A DNA stretch of 64,000 nt from Streptomyces cinnamoneus (GTDB lineage Bacteria; Actinomycetota; Actinomycetes; Streptomycetales; Streptomycetaceae): NCBI RefSeq assembly GCF_014650495.1, contig NZ_BMVB01000019.1, positions 62,001 to 126,000 on the forward strand, given 5' to 3'. Made by a program: the position numbers and the translations under genes. Of this stretch, positions 24,524-34,464 are shown piece after piece. Under the pieces are notes generated by a model. The model made no database searches. It was not told the origin of the DNA and was given only the letters and a program-made list of their open reading frames with translations. How positions within the stretch are numbered: position 1 is the first letter of the stretch; each line of letters starts with the position of its first letter.

Positions 24524-25324
24524 CTACCCGAACTGCACCGAGCGCTTCGCCAGCCCCATCCAGAAGCCGTCGATGACGCTGCGTCCGCTGCCGAGTTCAC
24601 CCTCGGCGGCGCCCAGCGTGACGAAGAGCGGCGCGAAGTGCTCGGTGCGCGGGTGGGCCAGCCGGCCCGCCGGCGCCTTGCGTTCGAAGTCCAGCAGCGC
24701 GTCGACGTCCTGCGCGGCGAGCACCTCACGCCCCCAGGCGTCGAACTCGGCGGACCACGTGGGCGGCCCGGACCCCGCGTGCCGCAGCGCGGCGAGGTTG
24801 TGGGTGAAGAAGCCGCTGCCGACGATCAGCACGCCCTCGTCGCGCAGCGGCGCGAGCTTGCGCCCGATCTCCATCAGGCGCTGCGGGTCGAGGGTGGGCA
24901 GCGACATCTGTAGGACGGGTACGTCGGCGTCGGGGTACATCTCGACCAGCGGTACGTAGGCGCCGTGGTCGAGCCCCCGGTCCGGCAGGTCCTGTACGGG
25001 CGTGCCGGCGCTCCGCAGCGTCCTGCGGACCCGCTCGGCGAGGGCGGGGGCGCCCGGCGCCGCGTAGCGGACGGCGTAGTAGTGCTCGGGGAAGCCCCAG
25101 AAGTCGTACACCAGGGGCACGGGCTCGGTGGCGCCGAGGGCGAGCGGGGCCTCCTCCCAGTGCGCGGAGACCATGAGGATCGCGGTGGGCCGGGGCAGGT
25201 CCGCCGACCAGGCGGCGAGCTGACCGGGCCAGACGGGGTCGTCCGCCAGGGGCGGGGCGCCGTGCGAGAGATAGAGGGCGGGCATGCGCCCTGCGGCGGG
25301 CGTCGGGGCTGTGGTGGCCTGCAT
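24524..25324 (-). CDS. DODA-type (LigB-fold) extradiol dioxygenase
   Basis: A 266-aa class III extradiol ring-cleavage dioxygenase of the YgiD/DODA subgroup (zinc or ferrous iron). Metal ligands are likely His21 in LSHGAPP and the His in SAHWEE, with DRGLDHGAYVPL and RTEHFAPLFVTLGAAEG giving the other catalytic histidines. YDFWGFPEHYYAVRYAAPG is a subgroup signature. It opens catecholic rings such as DOPA-like compounds; the physiological substrate is unknown. It is divergent from a MarR regulator with two shared inverted repeats between them. Confidence 0.9.
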   Translation of the reverse strand: MQATTAPTPAAGRMPALYLSHGAPPLADDPVWPGQLAAWSADLPRPTAILMVSAHWEEAPLALGATEPVPLVYDFWGFPEHYYAVRYAAPGAPALAERVRRTLRSAGTPVQDLPDRGLDHGAYVPLVEMYPDADVPVLQMSLPTLDPQRLMEIGRKLAPLRDEGVLIVGSGFFTHNLAALRHAGSGPPTWSAEFDAWGREVLAAQDVDALLDFERKAPAGRLAHPRTEHFAPLFVTLGAAEGELGSGRSVIDGFWMGLAKRSVQFG

Positions 25325-25374
25325 GGGCGGGAGCCTCCTCGGGGTGCTGCCGGCGCCGGGGCGCCCTGGATTGC

Positions 25375-25433
25375 TTGAAGTCTCAAGCTCTATGCTCGCA
25401 TCAGACCTTAGGTCATCTTTATTGAAACTTCAA
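25375..25433. promoter_or_regulatory. Two TTGA-N4-TCAA operators between dioxygenase and marR
   Basis: TTGA-AGTC-TCAA at 25375-25386 (extended to GCTTGA/TCAAGC) and TTGA-AACT-TCAA at 25422-25433, 47 bp apart. The two identical half-site pairs in the divergent gap fit operators for the adjacent MarR protein. Confidence 0.6.
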
Positions 25434-25465
25434 GAATAGCCTTGTGGAACCGTGAGGAGGAGCAA

Positions 25466-25486
25466 GTGGAACAGTGGATGCCATGA
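25466..25486 (+). other. Six-codon leader ORF coupled to marR
   Basis: GTG GAA CAG TGG ATG CCA TGA follows a strong AGGAGGAG at optimal spacing, and its stop overlaps the marR ATG (ATGA). Ribosomes would terminate on and restart at marR. No homologues can be checked by eye; a start at GTG 25474 for marR is the alternative. Confidence 0.4.
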
Positions 25487-26016
25487 CGAACCGACCCGCG
25501 GAGAGCGCGGCAGCCGCGGAGGCCCCGGAGGCCGAGGCCGGACCCCGCTGGCTCACCGAAACAGAACAGGACACCTGGCGGGCGTACATGCACGCCTACA
25601 CGCTCCTGGAGGATCACCTCGACCGGCAGTTGCAGCGGGACGCGGGGATGCCGCACATCTACTACGGGCTGCTGGTGCAGCTCTCGGAGGCGCCGCGCCG
25701 CCGGATGCGGATGACCGAGCTCGCCCAGCACGCGAAGATCACCCGGTCCCGCCTCTCGCACGCCATCGCGCGCCTGGAGAGGAACGGCTGGGTCAGACGC
25801 GAGGAGTGCCCGTCGGACAAGCGCGGTCAGCTGGCCGTCCTCACCGAGGAGGGCTTCGCGATGCTGGGCAGGTCCGCGCCGGGCCATGTGGCCGCCGTCC
25901 GCGCGGCGGTCTTCGACCGGCTGACGCCGGAGCAGGCCGCGCAGTTCGGCGAGGCGTGCCGGATCATCGCGTCGGGCCTGCAGCCGGCCGGCGCGGACGT
26001 GCCCTGGCTGCGCTGA
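25483..26016 (+). CDS. MarR-family transcriptional regulator
   Basis: A 177-aa winged-helix regulator. Helix 1 is TWRAYMHAYTLLEDHLDRQL; the DNA-binding part is MTELAQHAKITRSRLSHAIA followed by the wing ERNGWVRREECPSDKRGQLA. It acts as a dimer, usually derepressed by phenolic ligands. The divergent DODA dioxygenase is the obvious target, since it would consume a catecholic inducer. Start at ATG 25483; an in-frame GTG at 25474 is possible. Confidence 0.88.
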   Translation: MTNRPAESAAAAEAPEAEAGPRWLTETEQDTWRAYMHAYTLLEDHLDRQLQRDAGMPHIYYGLLVQLSEAPRRRMRMTELAQHAKITRSRLSHAIARLERNGWVRREECPSDKRGQLAVLTEEGFAMLGRSAPGHVAAVRAAVFDRLTPEQAAQFGEACRIIASGLQPAGADVPWLR

Positions 26017-26056
26017 CCGCCCCCGCCCCGCCCCTCCCCGGAAGAGCCGCGACACG

Positions 26057-26090
26057 CGAAGGCCCCCGCCGGTGACGGCGGGGGCCTTCG
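26057..26090. terminator. Terminator between marR and the MFS gene
   Basis: A 14-bp perfect stem (26057-26070 with 26077-26090) around a GGTGAC loop, between convergent genes. Confidence 0.85.
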
Positions 26091-26127
26091 GGCTAGGGGT
26101 GGCCCCGTGCGGGGAGCGGCAGCGGCC

Positions 26128-27633
26128 TCAGTGGGCCATCACCGGCACGGCGTCGACGGCGTCCTCGCCGTCACCGGATCCGGCGGCGGCACCGCCCTGG
26201 TGGCCGGCACTGACGGCGAAGAACGCGATCAGCGCGGAGAGGGACAGGATGCCGACCGCCCACCACACGGCGGTGGAGTAGCCGTGCACCATCGACTGGA
26301 AGGTGAGCAGCTTCTGGTCGGCGCCGGGCCCCGCGTGGGACGTGAAGTAGTCCGTGGTGGCGCTGGCGGCGATGGTGTTGAGCAGCGCGGTGCCGATGGC
26401 GCCGCCGACCTGCTGCGAGGTGTTGACCATCGCGGAGGCGACACCGGCGTCACGGGCCTGGACGCCGTGGGTGGCCAGGCTCATGGCCGGCATGAAGGCC
26501 GTGCCCATGCCGAGGCCCATCAGCATCAGACCGGGCAGGACGACCGCCACGTAGGAGGTGTCCAGGTCGATCTGGGTGAGCAGGACCATGCCGACGGCCG
26601 CGAGCAGGAAGCCCGGGCCCATCAGCCAGCGCGCCGGGACGCGGGTCATCAGACGGGCGCCGATCTGCGTGGAGCCGGTGATCATCGTGGCGATCATCGG
26701 CAGGAACGCCAGGCCGGTCTTGACCGGCGAGTAGCCGCGGACGACCTGCAGGTAGTAGGTCAGGAAGAGGAACAGGCCGAACATCGCGATGGCGGCCAGA
26801 CCCAGCGAGACGTACACGCCACCGCGGTTGCGGTCGGTGACCACGCGCAGCGGCAGCAGCGGGGCCTTGACCTTGCGCTCGACGAGCACGAAGGCGAACA
26901 GCAGCACGGCCGAGCCGGCGAACAGGCCGAGGGTGCCGGCGGCGGTCCAGCCGTCGGACTCGGCGCGGGTGAAGCCGTAGACGAGCGAGACCAGGCCGAG
27001 GGTGGCCAGGACGACGCCGGGAACGTCGAGCTTCGCGGTGTTGCGGGCCTCGGCGGGCTCGTGGATGACGGCGATCGCGCCGATGGCGGCGACGACGGCG
27101 AAGGGGATGTTCACGAAGAACGTCCAGCGCCAGTTCAGGTATTCGGTGAACAGACCGCCGAGGATGAGGCCGACACCACCACCGGCACCGGCGATGGCAC
27201 CGAAGACGCCGAACGCCTTGGCGCGCTCCTTGGCCTCGGTGAACAGCACGGCGAGCAGCGACAGGGCGGCCGGTGCGAGCAGCGCGCCGAAGACGCCCTG
27301 CAGGGCACGGGCGCCCAGCAGCATGCCGGAGTTGACCGCGGCGCCGCCGAGCGCGGAGGCGGCCGCGAAGCCGATCAGGCCGATGACGAACGCACGCTTG
27401 CGGCCCCACAGGTCGGAGACCCGGCCGCCGAAGAGCAGCAGGCCGCCGAAGGCGAGGGCGTAGGCCGTGATGACCCACTGCCGGTTGCCGTCGGAGATGC
27501 CGAGGTCGGCCTGGGCGGAGGGCAGCGCGATGTTCACGATGGTCGCGTCGAGCACGACCATCAGCTGCGCCAGGGCTATGAAGATGAGCGCTTTCCAGCG
27601 CCTGGGGTCGGGTTGCATCGTGAGTTCGGGCAC
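26128..27633 (-). CDS. DHA2-family (14-TM) MFS drug exporter
   Basis: A 501-aa EmrB/QacA-type exporter. TM1 carries QLMVVLDATIVNIALPSAQA; motif A is GGRVSDLWGRKRAFVIG; motif B ARALQGVFGALLAPAALSLL; motif C GAIAGAGGGVGLILGGLFTE. The tail ends GSGDGEDAVDAVPVMAH. It lies 35 bp downstream of a TetR gene on the same strand, so both are probably one autoregulated unit, the common arrangement for TetR-controlled efflux. Substrate unknown. Confidence 0.93.
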   Translation of the reverse strand: MPELTMQPDPRRWKALIFIALAQLMVVLDATIVNIALPSAQADLGISDGNRQWVITAYALAFGGLLLFGGRVSDLWGRKRAFVIGLIGFAAASALGGAAVNSGMLLGARALQGVFGALLAPAALSLLAVLFTEAKERAKAFGVFGAIAGAGGGVGLILGGLFTEYLNWRWTFFVNIPFAVVAAIGAIAVIHEPAEARNTAKLDVPGVVLATLGLVSLVYGFTRAESDGWTAAGTLGLFAGSAVLLFAFVLVERKVKAPLLPLRVVTDRNRGGVYVSLGLAAIAMFGLFLFLTYYLQVVRGYSPVKTGLAFLPMIATMITGSTQIGARLMTRVPARWLMGPGFLLAAVGMVLLTQIDLDTSYVAVVLPGLMLMGLGMGTAFMPAMSLATHGVQARDAGVASAMVNTSQQVGGAIGTALLNTIAASATTDYFTSHAGPGADQKLLTFQSMVHGYSTAVWWAVGILSLSALIAFFAVSAGHQGGAAAGSGDGEDAVDAVPVMAH

Positions 27634-27668
27634 GGGTGGGGCCTACCTAGCTGAGTGGAGGGTGGTGA

Positions 27669-28331
27669 CTACCGGTGGGACGGATCGTCGGCGGAGGAGG
27701 GGAACTTGCGGCGCAGGTCCTCCAAGGTCGCGGGCGATCCGGGAAGTTGTGAACGGGCGGGCGCCATCAGTCCGTCCAGGAACAGCTGCAGGTGCCGGTG
27801 CACGAACTGGTCGAAGTCCATGCAACCGGTGTCCGGCAGCGGCCTGGTGAGCTGGGTGATGGCCACCATGAGGTCTCCGATGGCGATGTCGGTCCGCAAC
27901 TGCCCGGACGCCCGGGCGTCGGTCATGACCGCCTCGATCGCGCTTTCCAGCCGGTCGCGAGCCTCGACGTGGTCGGGGTGCTCCTTGTCGATGCCCTCGG
28001 CGAGCAGGGGGCAGAGCGCCCCGATCCGCTCGTCCGCCGCGGCATGGACGAAGCGCCTCAGCGCCAGGAAAGCATCGGGCTCCTCGATTCGTGCCCGCTC
28101 GGCCTGGTCCGCGATGCGGGCCATGACCGAGAGGGTGACGTGATGGATCAGCTCGCGGCGGTCCGCGAAATGCCGGTACAGCGTGGCATTCCCGACCCCG
28201 GCGCGTCGAGCGATTTCATCGAGCGAGGATTCGGCCCCGTGTTCGACGAGCGCCTCGCGGGCGGCCGCGACGATGCGCTCGCGGTTGCGCAGGGCGTCGG
28301 CGCGGAGGCGGGGCTGCGGCGTTGCTGCCAT
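27669..28331 (-). CDS. TetR-family repressor of the adjacent exporter
   Basis: A 220-aa regulator. The N-terminal HTH is NRERIVAAAREALVEHGAES followed by SLDEIARRAGVGNATLYRHF, the classic TetR signature; the rest is an all-helical ligand domain with a Cys (GALCPLLAEG) near its middle. ATG 28331 (MAATPQPRLR) is taken as the start. It precedes the DHA2 exporter and an inverted repeat lies upstream, so it probably represses its own operon until an exported compound binds. Confidence 0.9.
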   Translation of the reverse strand: MAATPQPRLRADALRNRERIVAAAREALVEHGAESSLDEIARRAGVGNATLYRHFADRRELIHHVTLSVMARIADQAERARIEEPDAFLALRRFVHAAADERIGALCPLLAEGIDKEHPDHVEARDRLESAIEAVMTDARASGQLRTDIAIGDLMVAITQLTRPLPDTGCMDFDQFVHRHLQLFLDGLMAPARSQLPGSPATLEDLRRKFPSSADDPSHR

Positions 28332-28388
28332 GGGCGACGCTCCTTCCGTGAGGTCTCGGAGTAATCGGGGAAGGTCTCCCCGTTTGAC

Positions 28389-28421
28389 AGTGACGCTCAC
28401 TTAAACGGGGACGATGTCCCC
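28389..28421. promoter_or_regulatory. TetR-type operator region upstream of tetR–MFS
   Basis: Two palindromes follow each other: AGTGA-CGC-TCACT at 28389-28401 and GGGGAC-GAT-GTCCCC at 28407-28421. A third, CGGGGA-N5-TCCCCG, sits at 28366-28382. The first has the size and symmetry of TetR/AcrR operators and is 58 bp from the tetR start. Confidence 0.5.
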
Positions 28422-28603
28422 GGAAATTTCGATTCCGCGCGTGACGTGCCTCACAGGCGCCGACGGGCGGCGCGGGCCGTCATCCGGACGGCGGCCGACG
28501 CCGCCATCTGCCGCATTCCAGGACGCGTCCGCGCGCGGAACGGCAAAGGCTGAAGGGAGCGCGGCCCGGGGCAGTCGGCCGCCCCGCCCCGGAGGTGACC
28601 GGC

Positions 28604-29884
28604 ATGAGACCCCTGACCAGCGCAGCCGTCGCCGCCGTCGCGGCCACCGCCTTCGTCGCCGCCTCACCCGCCCCGCCCTCGCAGGCGGGCGAGACGGAAC
28701 CCTCGCACGCCGACCGCGCCGCCGGCCTGCCCTTCCCCGGCCGGTCCCCGGCCGGCCCCTGCGCCCTGCGCACCCTGACCCGCAACGTCTCCGAAGGGGC
28801 CCGGACGCCGAACGGCTACGCCCGTTCCAGCGGCACGGTGCGGGCGGTCACCTTCTTCATCGACTTCCCCGACGCCCCGGCGCGCATCAGCCCCCGGCAG
28901 CGGTACGCCGAGTTCTTCCCCGCCGTCGCACAGCACTACCGCAAGAGCTCTTACGGACGCCTGGAGTACCGCTCCACCCCCGTGGCGCGCTGGATCCGCA
29001 TGTCGCGCCCGTACCGCTCGTACGGGATCCGGCGCGGCGCGACCTTCGACCCCAACCGCGACGACGGCTACCACGCCATCGCCAAGGAGATCGTCGCCGC
29101 CACCGACTCCTTCGTCGACTTCCGCCGCTACGACCTGATCAACGTCCTGGCCAGCCCCGAGGCGGGGCCGCCCGCCATCCGGGACGTGCGCTCGGTGACC
29201 TTCGCCGGTGCCTCCACCGGCCTGGACACCCGCGACGGCGTACCGTTCCGGAACGTCTCCTTCATCTGGAGCCGGCAGACCGGCGACAGCCCCTACCGCG
29301 TCCTCACCCACGAGAACGCCCACAGCTTCGGCCTGCCCGACCTCTACGCCGCGGACCAGGGCCGGACCGGGCGGACCCCCGTCGGCCACTGGGACCCCAT
29401 GGACGAGGACTGGGGGCCCTCCAACGACTTCCTCGCCTGGCACAAGTGGAAGCTGGGCTGGCTCTCCCCCGCCCAGGTCCGCTGCCTGCCCCGGGCCGGC
29501 ACCCGCACGGTCACCCTGACCCCCACCTCGGGCCCCGGCGGGGTCAAGCTCGCCGTCGTCCCGCTCTCCCGCACCCGCGCGATCACCCTCGAAGCCCGGG
29601 CCCCCGGCCCGCTCGACCACGCCGTCTGCCGCCCCGGCGTGCTCGTCACCACCGTCGCCTCCGACCTCGCCTCGGGGTCCGGCCCCGTCCGCGTCTCGGA
29701 CGCCACCCCCGGCAGCGCCGGCTGCTACACGAAGGACCCCAACGTCACCCCCGGCCTCACCGACGCCCCCTACCGCACCGGCCAGCGCTGCTCGGCCGCG
29801 GGCGTCACCGTCGACGTCCTGGGCCGGACCCCGTCCGGCGCCTGGCGCGTGTCCGTCACCCGGGACCGCGACACGGGGGCGTGA
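28604..29884 (+). CDS. Secreted M6-type metalloprotease-domain protein
   Basis: A 426-aa exported protein. The first 28 residues (MRPLTSAAVAAVAATAFVAA and a PPSQAG cleavage region) are a Sec signal peptide. The catalytic zinc motif is HENAHSFGLPDLY, an HExxHxxGxxD metzincin-like site of the immune-inhibitor-A (M6) family. A VTFFIDFPDAP strand and several Cys residues fit the family. ATG 28604 is preferred because GGAGG lies 8 nt upstream. It probably degrades extracellular protein; no other peptidase gene is near. Confidence 0.88.
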   Translation: MRPLTSAAVAAVAATAFVAASPAPPSQAGETEPSHADRAAGLPFPGRSPAGPCALRTLTRNVSEGARTPNGYARSSGTVRAVTFFIDFPDAPARISPRQRYAEFFPAVAQHYRKSSYGRLEYRSTPVARWIRMSRPYRSYGIRRGATFDPNRDDGYHAIAKEIVAATDSFVDFRRYDLINVLASPEAGPPAIRDVRSVTFAGASTGLDTRDGVPFRNVSFIWSRQTGDSPYRVLTHENAHSFGLPDLYAADQGRTGRTPVGHWDPMDEDWGPSNDFLAWHKWKLGWLSPAQVRCLPRAGTRTVTLTPTSGPGGVKLAVVPLSRTRAITLEARAPGPLDHAVCRPGVLVTTVASDLASGSGPVRVSDATPGSAGCYTKDPNVTPGLTDAPYRTGQRCSAAGVTVDVLGRTPSGAWRVSVTRDRDTGA

Positions 29885-29993
29885 CGCGCGACACCGGGGC
29901 GTGACGACGGCCTTTCACCAAGCCTGCTACCGGCGCAGCGGCACCCGCTAGACTGTCCGCGGTGGCGCCGCCCGCAGGGGCTCGGCGCCTCCC

Positions 29994-30066
29994 GCCTCCG
30001 TAGCTCAGGGGATAGAGCACCGCTCTCCTAAAGCGGGTGTCGGCAGTTCGAATCTGCCCGGGGGCA
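29994..30066 (+). tRNA. tRNA-Arg (anticodon CCT)
   Basis: Acceptor arms GCCTCCG and CGGGGGC pair; the D arm is GCTC/GAGC; anticodon stem CCGCT/AGCGG holds CTCCTAA with anticodon CCT (codon AGG); T arm GGCAG-TTCGAAT-CTGCC. A -10-like TAGACT lies at 29949-29954. CCA is not encoded. Confidence 0.95.
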
Positions 30067-30073
30067 CAGCTGC

Positions 30074-30109
30074 GAGAGCCCTTCCGTGATGTTGCGCGGA
30101 GGGGCTCTC
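30074..30109 (+). terminator. Terminator of tRNA-Arg
   Basis: A 13-bp stem with one G-U pair (30074-30086 with 30097-30109) and a 10-nt loop, 7 bp after the tRNA. Confidence 0.8.
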
Positions 30110-30204
30110 CGGTTTCGGGGAGATCTGTGCCGTGGTGATCGTTTTGTCGGCGGGGGCGACTAAAGTCGGCAGGGCACCGCAGTCGTTGGGGGAGGAACGT
30201 ATCC

Positions 30205-32241
30205 ATGAGCCGTCACTCCGGCGGACTGATCGGCATATGGGCCGAAGCCCAGCGGCAGCAGCAGCGGCAGCACGAGGCCCGGCAGCGGGCGGCGGCGCAG
30301 GCGGCGCGCGAGCAGGAGCGGCAGCAGCGCGCGCACGAGCGGGAGATGGCCCGCCAGGACCGTGCGCAGCGCCAGGCGTACCGGACGGCCCGCGAGGCGG
30401 AGGCCCGGCGGCGGACCGAGGAGTTGGAGGCACGGGTGGCGGCCCTGGAGGGGCTGCTGGCCGCGGGATGCCGGGCGCCGGCGTTCACCACCGCGGCGCT
30501 CACCCGGTCCGAGCAGCTGCAGCCGTTCGACCCCGGGCACCTCGGACAGCCCGTTCCCCTGCCCGACCCGGGCCGCTACGGCCACGCCGGCAGGCCGCAG
30601 TTCGAGCGCGACTGGTACGCCGCACAGGCGGCCGAGAACGAGCGCATCGCCCAACTCGACGCCTACCGCCGCCAGTACGACCAGTGGGCCTCGGCAACCC
30701 TCGCCGAGATACGCCGGCACAACGCCGGCGTCTCGGAGATGGTCGCCGCGCTGCGCGCGGGCGACCCGGACGCGGTCGTGGAGTACTTCTCCGCCGCGCT
30801 CTACGCCTCCGGCGGCTGGCCCGACGACTTCCCGCACCGCATAGCGGCCGCCTACGACCCGGCCGCCCGGCAGCTGGTGCTGGACTGGGAGCTGCCCGGC
30901 TTCGACGTCGTCCCGGAGACGAAGTCGGTGCGCTACATGGTCACCGCCGACGAGCAGAAGGAGGTCGCCCGGCCGGTCACCCAGCGCCGCGGCGTCTACC
31001 GCGACGTCCTGGCCCAGTGTGTCCTGCTGGCGCTGCACGAGCTGTTCGCCGCGGACGTCTTCGGGGCCCTGGAATCGGTGACGCTCAACGGCTTCGCCGA
31101 CGAGCACGACCCCGCCACCGGGCGGCCCGCGGAGATCTTCCTCGCCGCCGTCACCGCCCCTCGCCCCGCCTTCGCCCAGCTGCACCTGGAGCAGGTGAGC
31201 GCCGTCGAGTGCCTCACCGGAGCGCTCGGCGGGCAGCTGTCCGCCCGGCCGGACCAGCTGGCCGCCGTACGGCCGGGCCGCCGGCCCGGCGACGTCGGCC
31301 GGGGCGTCGTCTCGCACGGCGGGGAGGACGACCCCGACCTCTTCGAGATGGACCCCATCGCCTTCGAGGCCCTGGTCGCCGAGCTCTTCCGCGCCCGCGG
31401 CATGCAGGCCGTGATGACCCAGCGCTCCAACGACGGCGGCGTGGACGTCGAGGCCCTGGACCCGGACCCGATCAGCGGCGGCCGGATCATCGTGCAGGTC
31501 AAGCGGTACCGCAAGACCGTGCCGCCGACCGCCGTCCGCGACCTCTACGGCACGGTGCAGGGGGCGGGGGCCAACAAGGGCGTGCTGGTGACGACTTCCG
31601 GTTTCGGACCCGGTTCGTACGCCTTCGCCAACGGCAAGCCGCTGACCCTGGTCTCCGGCGAGGAACTGGTCGAGCTGCTGGCGCAGCACGGGCTGCGCGG
31701 GCGGCTGGGCGGCGGCGCGGCGCGCCGGAACCGTTCCGGTGCCGCCGCCCCGGCCGACGACCACAACCTGCTGGGCATGTCCTGGTCGGGGGGCGTCGCC
31801 CTCGACGTCTGCGCGCTCGTCTGCAACGGCTCGCGGGTCCTCAGCGACGATCACTTCGTCTTCTACAACAATCCCCGCACCCCCGACGGCTCGGTGCGCA
31901 CGGCCGAGCCCACGCTCACCGACCGGGCCGCGCTGCGGGTCGCCTTCGAGGCGCTGCCGGCCGGCGCCGACCGGCTGGTGCTGGTCGCGGCCATAGACCC
32001 GGCGGTCGACCCGGACGCCGACCTCTCCCTGTTCACCGACGCCCGCATCCGGCTGACGGACGCCGCCGGCGGCGAGGTGGGACAGCTGGAGGTGTCCGAC
32101 GGGCGGCCGGGCGAGACGGCGCTGGTGCTCGGCTCCTTCCGCAAGCGGACGAGCGGCGACTGGGACTTCGTGATCGGCGGCAAGGGGTACGCGGGCGGGC
32201 TGGAGGCGCTCGTGCGCGAGTACGGCATCGAGGTCGCCTGA
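30205..32241 (+). CDS. Coiled-coil / Mrr-type nuclease / TerD fusion protein
   Basis: A 678-aa cytoplasmic protein of three parts. Residues about 10-85 are a Gln/Arg/Glu-rich coiled coil. Residues 100-370 are an unassigned helical and beta region. From Met382 (MDPIAFEALVAELFRARG) runs an Mrr-like PD-(D/E)xK nuclease with Asp414 (NDGGVDVEA), Gln431 and Lys433 (IIVQVKRYR) and a GVLVTTSGFGPGSYAFA strand. Residues 520-678 are a TerD domain (GVALDVCALVCNGS, DDHFVFYNNPRTPDGSVR), a calcium-binding fold of tellurite/phage stress systems. ATG 30205 has GGGGGAGGAA upstream. TerD–nuclease fusions have been predicted for Ter stress systems; DNA cleavage on a Ca2+/stress signal, perhaps in phage defence, is inference. 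Confidence 0.9.
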   Translation: MSRHSGGLIGIWAEAQRQQQRQHEARQRAAAQAAREQERQQRAHEREMARQDRAQRQAYRTAREAEARRRTEELEARVAALEGLLAAGCRAPAFTTAALTRSEQLQPFDPGHLGQPVPLPDPGRYGHAGRPQFERDWYAAQAAENERIAQLDAYRRQYDQWASATLAEIRRHNAGVSEMVAALRAGDPDAVVEYFSAALYASGGWPDDFPHRIAAAYDPAARQLVLDWELPGFDVVPETKSVRYMVTADEQKEVARPVTQRRGVYRDVLAQCVLLALHELFAADVFGALESVTLNGFADEHDPATGRPAEIFLAAVTAPRPAFAQLHLEQVSAVECLTGALGGQLSARPDQLAAVRPGRRPGDVGRGVVSHGGEDDPDLFEMDPIAFEALVAELFRARGMQAVMTQRSNDGGVDVEALDPDPISGGRIIVQVKRYRKTVPPTAVRDLYGTVQGAGANKGVLVTTSGFGPGSYAFANGKPLTLVSGEELVELLAQHGLRGRLGGGAARRNRSGAAAPADDHNLLGMSWSGGVALDVCALVCNGSRVLSDDHFVFYNNPRTPDGSVRTAEPTLTDRAALRVAFEALPAGADRLVLVAAIDPAVDPDADLSLFTDARIRLTDAAGGEVGQLEVSDGRPGETALVLGSFRKRTSGDWDFVIGGKGYAGGLEALVREYGIEVA

Positions 32242-32301
32242 CCGGGCCGCCGGTTCCGGACGTTGTTGCTTGATCCACCCGGGCCTGTCGGTGGCGGCTC
32301 G

Positions 32302-32307
32302 TAGACT
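32302..32307 (+). promoter_or_regulatory. -10 element of leaderless recQ
   Basis: TAGACT ends 6 nt before the recQ ATG and no ribosome binding site is present, so recQ is probably leaderless and has its own promoter despite following the Mrr–TerD gene by 72 bp. No clear -35 is seen. Confidence 0.55.
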
Positions 32308-32313
32308 TCTTCA

Positions 32314-34377
<2,064 letters not shown>

Positions 34378-34464
34378 CCCGAGCGGCCCGGGGGCCGGGG
34401 CTTAGGGCGAGGGGACTGGGGGCCGGCTGGGGCCAGGGACCGGGGCAGCGGCGTTCCCGCCCCC

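Noticed and set aside
28384..28405. TTGACA at 28384 as a plus-strand promoter for the M6 protease.
   Set aside because: No -10 at proper distance, and the protease start is 200 bp away. The site overlaps the inverted repeat of the TetR operator.
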